Origin: Colletotrichum lupini
Taxonomy: Eukaryota; Ascomycota; Sordariomycetes; Glomerellales; Glomerellaceae
Assembly (NCBI RefSeq): GCF_023278565.1
Contig: NC_064677.1
Location: 4,464,001 to 4,528,000, forward strand
Length of the DNA: 64,000 nucleotides
Direction of reading: 5' to 3'
Numbering within the stretch: the first letter of the stretch is position 1; every line of letters begins with the position of its first letter. The position numbers and the translations under genes are program-made. This document shows, in pieces, positions 58,546 to 64,000 of this stretch. Under the pieces are notes generated by a model that had not been told where the DNA came from, made no database searches, and saw only the letters and a program-made list of their open reading frames with translations.

Positions 58546-61500
58546 CTAACTTTCTCTTTCTTTTATCGATTTAACCGTTACGGTTAGAAGTATAATTCGA
58601 CCTCGGGCCCGTTTACTAAGTCGTCTCTTTTTTCCCCTTTTCTCTATTCTTTTTATATAACCCATCCCTTTATTTATATAATAACTTTTCCGCTACCTAC
58701 GAATTACTCTAATCCCTTATTTAGTACTACTTTTATAAAAGCGTTTACGAGGTTATTTTTATTATTAATCTAACGAATCTCGAGTATCTCGCGCCTTTTA
58801 TATAATTACCTAAGGGCTATAATATCGATTATAAGCCTCTTTTCCTTCGTCGTTCCTAATTTAACGAGGTATTCGTATAGCAAATAGGAATTAATATAAA
58901 TAACCGTTAGAATAGGTAAAAAGCTAATTCGATCGGTAATCTTCTTTAGCGTTATTAAAATTGCGTAAGAGAGGTTAACGCCGTTAACTATACTATAGAC
59001 CTCTAACGCTAATATACTTCTCGTTACCCGCTTACTTTTAATTAACGAGTAGTGGATTATATTACCGTATATAGTAAATTCGCTCTCGCCTATACTCTCG
59101 TTAGCTAGGATAATAATATACCCTAATTACGAAGTAAGGTCGTTATTATTCGTAAATAACTTATTAACGAAGACGTAGAGCTTACTAGTCGTAAAGTTAA
59201 TTAGGTAGTAAATAAGACCTTGATCGAGATTCGTTTATTACTACTTAAGCCGCTTATTAAGTACCTCGACGTCTTATTTAGTTAGATCTATAGCCTACGC
59301 TACCCTAGCGCAGTTAAAAGTTACCTTAGGCTAATAAATACTCGCAATATATACCCCTCGCGCAAGCTTAGCCTTATACTACTTCTTAATATTAATTACG
59401 TTCGGGTCGACGAGGTTAATTTTCTCGCCCTACCCCTTTTACTAAAAAACGACGGTTTCCCCTTCGATTATAAGAATCCTACCGTTAAATACTAGGGGGG
59501 TATTTGTTATAAGGACCTCTTTTAGCTTCGCTACGAAGCCCGCTTTCTAGAGCTCCTTATCCTCCTTTTTTATAAAGTTAATATCGGATAGGCCTAATAT
59601 ATCGTCAGTCTATATTCCGACGATCCTAAATTAGTTACTTTCGTACTCCGCGACTAGTAGGCACGGGTCGTACGTAGAGGTAACTATTAATAGTTAATTA
59701 ATATGAACATCGTAGTAGGTAGCCTATTAATAGGTGCCCGATTCTACGAGCCTATATAGTAGCTTAAGCACTTTAATAATCGTGCTTTCTAGGTACTTAC
59801 TAGCTATTTCCTTCGGTAAATAGGCTAGGATTTTCCTTATAAGCCCTGTGGCCGATTAAGTATATACCTAGGTAATATCACGGCTCTAAATCTCGTATCC
59901 CTTTTTCCGTAGCGATACTATTAGTGCTATTATTAATCGTTAGCTATAGCGCTATATAGTAGGTAATTATATAAGTAGCGTCGCCTTTTTAACGTCGCCG
60001 TACCCCTAAATTACGTATCTAGACTTCTCGTACGGTTGGGGTGTTCCTTTTCCTTTAATTTTACGAACTATTCGCGATTTAAATATATAGAGGTTTATAT
60101 ACTTTTCTAAATCGTAAAGGATAAATTAATAAACCCCTCGATCGCGCAAAGTGTCTATTTTAATAAGATCTAATCCTTTATACGGCTTTCTAATAGTTAT
60201 AATTACGCCTTCCTTACGTAGTTTAATTACTAGCTCGAAATCGGCTTTCTCTTTTACTATATAAAAGGTATTAATTACTTCGTCGCTAGTAATAAATTAC
60301 CGCGTTAGTACTTACTATCGTAGTCTCCCGCGACGTATTAATACCCTTTTAGCAATTTCCTCTTCCTCGTCGTCTATTAGTACTATTACGACGATTTTAT
60401 TAAGGATAATTTCCTATGCCTCTACCGCGGGTTATATAGCTTCCCCTAGCTCTTTTTCTTTTTATAAGCTAGAAATCACCTCGATAGGATCTATATAATA
60501 TAGTCTAACTATTATAATTAATACCTCGAGTAGCTAGTCGCAATCTCTCGCGACTACGCAAGAACGCTCGTTAACGGAAATCAATTTATATAGCCCAGCC
60601 TATTATTAAGTAATTTCGCGCTATACTCGTATATCCGAATTTAGAGGTATATCTAAATTAACCCCTATATCGGGCCTATTGCGCGTAGTAATTACCTTAT
60701 TAACTTACCTTCTTATGCTTACCTCGCGCAGTACCCGTATTACTTTTTTAACTACTTAAGCTCGCTAGCTTACGTTTAGTAATAGTAGCGAGGCTAAGGT
60801 CGTTCTTAGATATACTCTAAATACTAAAAGCGTCGGTATGAGCCCGTTAGGCCCTATGGTATCGTTATAGTATTTAAGTGCCGTCTAGAGGTATTCGTCG
60901 TCGTTAAAATCGGGATTTTCCTCTTTAATAATTTTAAACGCTCTTTTTAACTACTAGTGCGCCCTTTTTACTTTTTTAATATTATAATGCGCTTCGACGG
61001 GTACGATTTTTAATTATATACCGTAGGCCGTTATATTTTTTTTAAATTCTATTAACTTAAAACTAATACTAGCGTCGGTTTTAATACTATCTAGCGGTCC
61101 CTAGTATATATCGATCTAGCTTTTTCGTAGAGCTACCTATATTATTTTTACTTATAGATCCCGTAGGAATTACCCTACTTAGAATAATATAGCCTCGTCG
61201 ATTATATATAGGACCGGTCGACTATTTAAGTAGAAGATATTAATAACGATCTCCTAATTAAAGTTGAGCTTATTACGCAATTTAAATTTAAATCTGCGTA
61301 GGCTCTGCGTATTTATTTAGTATTAGTAATATACTTTCGTTAACTACTCTAGCGCCCCTATTTCGATATTATTATTACCTAAATACTTTAAGAGGTTATA
61401 TAGCCTCGCGACCGACGGGTAGCTAAATCTTTAGTATAGTCGTCTAAGCTTACTTTCCGTTAGGTAATTAATCGACTTCGTATCGTTAGTAAGCTTTATA

Positions 61501-64000
61501 AACGCGTGCCCCTATTATCGTTCGACTATTTCGAAGTGCTTGCGGCTAGAGATTCTATTCCTCGTATTATTAAATATAATACTTAGTCGATCTATATCTT
61601 TTAGATATAGGAGAAATGGGGTATTAACGGGTAGGATATAAAAAGTTATCGTTCCGAAGTACGTCTCTACTTCTACCGTACCTAGGGCGACGATTTCCTT
61701 GCCTAGGCTAAAGCTAATCCTTATAATGCCCGCTATTAACGTATTAAGCGTTACTAGCGCGATTTTCTATAGCGCCTAGAATTGCCCTTTTCTTCTTATT
61801 AACTATTATAATACCCTAGTGTCTAGGATAATCCTATGGAAATTATCTAGGCCGTACCTTTCGTTCGCGTAGAATGCTTATACGAGCTTAGTATTTAAGT
61901 AATCTAGGTAATATAAAAAGGACCCCTTTAGCTACCCCTAGAATTACTCAGTACCCTATCTCTTTTCTTTAAATATTAAGAGAGTAGAATTCTACGCTAT
62001 TAGATTCGTCCTTTCGCCCACCTCTATATCCGTTATCTAAGGGACCTTCCTTTACTATCCGTAAATAAAAGCCTACTTATTAAGGGCTTCTACTACTTTT
62101 TATTCGTTTAGCCTCGTATATCCTCCCAAGGCTAACGGGGCGAAGAAAGAGTAGTTAATATCGTCGATTTCGTCGTAATCTAATTCGTTAGTATAGGGGG
62201 TAAGATCTTCCTTATTTTCTAAATCTCCTATAGGGTGCGGGTGCTTTAGGCTACTAAATTAGCTACTTTCGCTAGGTTCCGTGCCCCTAGATCTGCCCTC
62301 ATATATAACGAGGAATTAGTTAAATCGATAAGGGCTAGTTTTGCTATTTACTACCCTTAATTTTCTATATTATTTGTATAATTTAGTACGCTCTTTTTTA
62401 GAGTAGTTACTTAACTAATATCTATCCTTTTTATAAATAAAACACTGCTTCTTCCGTTACCCTACTCGCGAGTTAAATCTCTGCCTATTTAACGAATCTA
62501 GGATTCCCTACTAGCGATTACCGTATTTAGCTTCCTTTCCTTTTTTATTATACGTTTAGTCGACCTAATGCTACTAATAAGGGCCGTCGTACGCCTAGAA
62601 GTAGGTTTAGTATAGCATTCTCGCCTTAATATTAAAACTAGATCTTAGCCTCGAGCAGAGCGTCTCGTAGTCTTCGGGTACTTAATATAGAGTTATTTTC
62701 GCCTCTAGAACGCGCTAAACTACGGTATAGAGATATCCGACTTTCCGCTCGTTAGTCCCCTTATTTAGCTAGGTTTTCGCTAGCTTATTAATTCGATTAA
62801 TAAGCTCTTTGAGGATTTTTACTCGCGATTTGCCCTCTATTATCCTAGCTATAGATATAAAAGAAATCGCTCGTAGCTTAGATAGGAGCTCTAAGTTCTT
62901 ATTATAGGTCTCGAAGCGGCTTCGGATTACGTTAATTATACTAAAAAAGTCGTTTCGATCGAGATTACGTACCGCTTCGTAATAATAATTAGAGGCTTTG
63001 CTTACGAGTACGATATTAACTACCGAATAGTACTAGTATTCCCTAATTCCGACTTTTTCGTAATAATCGTAAAATATCGTTAGGGTTTCTTATAAGACCT
63101 TATACTTCCCCCCAGAGTATAATTTCTTTTTTAAGAAGATCTTTTTAAGGTTTATAAACTACCTTGTATTTATTGCTAGATTTTCGGTATTTATATGCGA
63201 TCCCTACGTTGCTACGTATTATTAATAACTTCGAGTAGTCTACTTCTTTTCTTACTAACTAATTAGTACCGAATTTCGTATTAGTAGCGGCGACGAGCTA
63301 TGGATCGAAATAGGCAGAATTGTTAATTATCGTACTTCTAGTACTATATTTTGCCTCTATATATCCTTTTATAACGATAGATTGCCGTTAGTAATTATAA
63401 GAAGGAAATCTAGGTCGTTTACCCTTTTTCTAAATTCGTTAAAGCGATTATACGCTCTATCGACTTATGCCTAGGTCTATATTACGAATTCCTCTTCTAT
63501 AATCGTTACTACTAGGATTTCGTAAGGTTCTCGCGATTATAATTGCGCTAGTAGTACCCCTCGTTTATAAAGGAATCTATTAACCGCTTTTGCGATTCCT
63601 AGGCTTGCGCTTACGAACTATTCGTCTAGCTAATAACTAAGGTCGTCTGCGATCTCGTAAAATAGGGGTTACCCCTATAGCCCCTTTTTCTTATAAACCT
63701 TAGTTAAATAGATTAATACTATATCAATTTACTCGCCGTTAGGCTAATCCGCGATTCTATATATCCACGTCCCCTAATAGTCCGGGTTAATATTTACCTA
63801 CTTATAAGGGATTAGGATTCTATTTAGGATCGGGTTTCGTCCTCTTCTTTTTTACCCTAACTCGCTAAGGGTCGTGCTCTAGCTTATGCCCGTATTAGCG
63901 GTTACTAGCGTATTTAATCTTAATAAGGATATATTTAATCCGCGCGCTAGTTATAGTAAATCCGTGCTTTCGCTACTTAACGAATTTATTAGGGTCTAGG
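58344..64000 (-). mobile_element. Second Ty1/copia element of the same family, RIP-destroyed, runs off the window
   Basis: Starts with the family LTR and is closely similar, position by position, to the element at 47128-53648. By that alignment about 0.87 kb, including the 5' LTR, lies beyond the window. Orientation is minus (purine tract next to the left LTR). The RNase H remnant (minus strand, about 58870-58820) matches the first copy. CA/TG dinucleotides are rare but slightly more frequent than in the first copy. The five bases before it are GTCAG; the matching duplicate lies outside. It truncates the visible part of the MHR transcription factor gene. Confidence 0.9.

Overview
The window looks like a chromosome piece from a filamentous ascomycete (Pezizomycotina, most likely Sordariomycetes). 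The genes carry short 50-120 nt introns with GT(A/G)(A/T)GT donors and CTAAC/CTGAC branch sites. The gene set (Spt8, Fun19/Laf-type SWIRM protein, NFX1-type helicase, MHR transcription factor, F-box proteins) is fungal. Large blocks show the CpA-to-TpA signature of repeat-induced point mutation (RIP). I cannot fix the genus.

Layout. 1-8172 is mostly gene-free, with a small RIP-like island at 4.16-4.72 kb and a pyrimidine-rich leader before the first gene. 8.2-28 kb is the ordinary gene-bearing part: a SWIRM-domain protein (+), an NFX1-type superfamily 1 helicase (-, three exons), SPT8 of SAGA (+, three exons), an MFS sugar transporter (+, four exons including a 10-nt exon), an aldo-keto reductase (+), a small alanine/glycine-rich protein (-) and a C2H2 zinc-finger protein (-, two exons). 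28.0-38.7 kb is GC-balanced but has no convincing gene. It holds many GGTA/TACC tetranucleotide clusters and at least seven TACGGAGTA nonamers.

38.7-64 kb is a transposon-ridden accessory part. A 4.9-kb AT-rich block (38710-43636) has 53-bp terminal inverted repeats and a perfect 8-bp target duplication (TTCAAACA), so it is a RIP-destroyed hAT-like DNA transposon. It contains a second, 2.35-kb inverted-repeat element. A 6.5-kb RIP-destroyed Ty1/copia retrotransposon (47128-53648, 205-bp LTRs, target duplication CTCTC) and a solo LTR of the same family (54119-54323, target duplication GTAAA) both sit inside one F-box-type gene on the minus strand. The gene's three pieces read on from each other once the insertions are ignored, apart from a TAG codon and an unclear junction. 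A second copy of the same copia element starts at 58344 and runs off the window. It cuts the 5' part, including any Zn2Cys6 domain, off an MHR-type transcription factor gene.

The genes do not form one obvious pathway. Several act in chromatin and transcription (SWIRM protein, SPT8, helicase, two transcription factors), and the transporter and reductase are neighbours on the same strand. The strongest observations concern the transposons: an unmutated solo LTR beside two RIP-saturated full copies of the same family, spared element edges, and three same-orientation insertions in two host genes.
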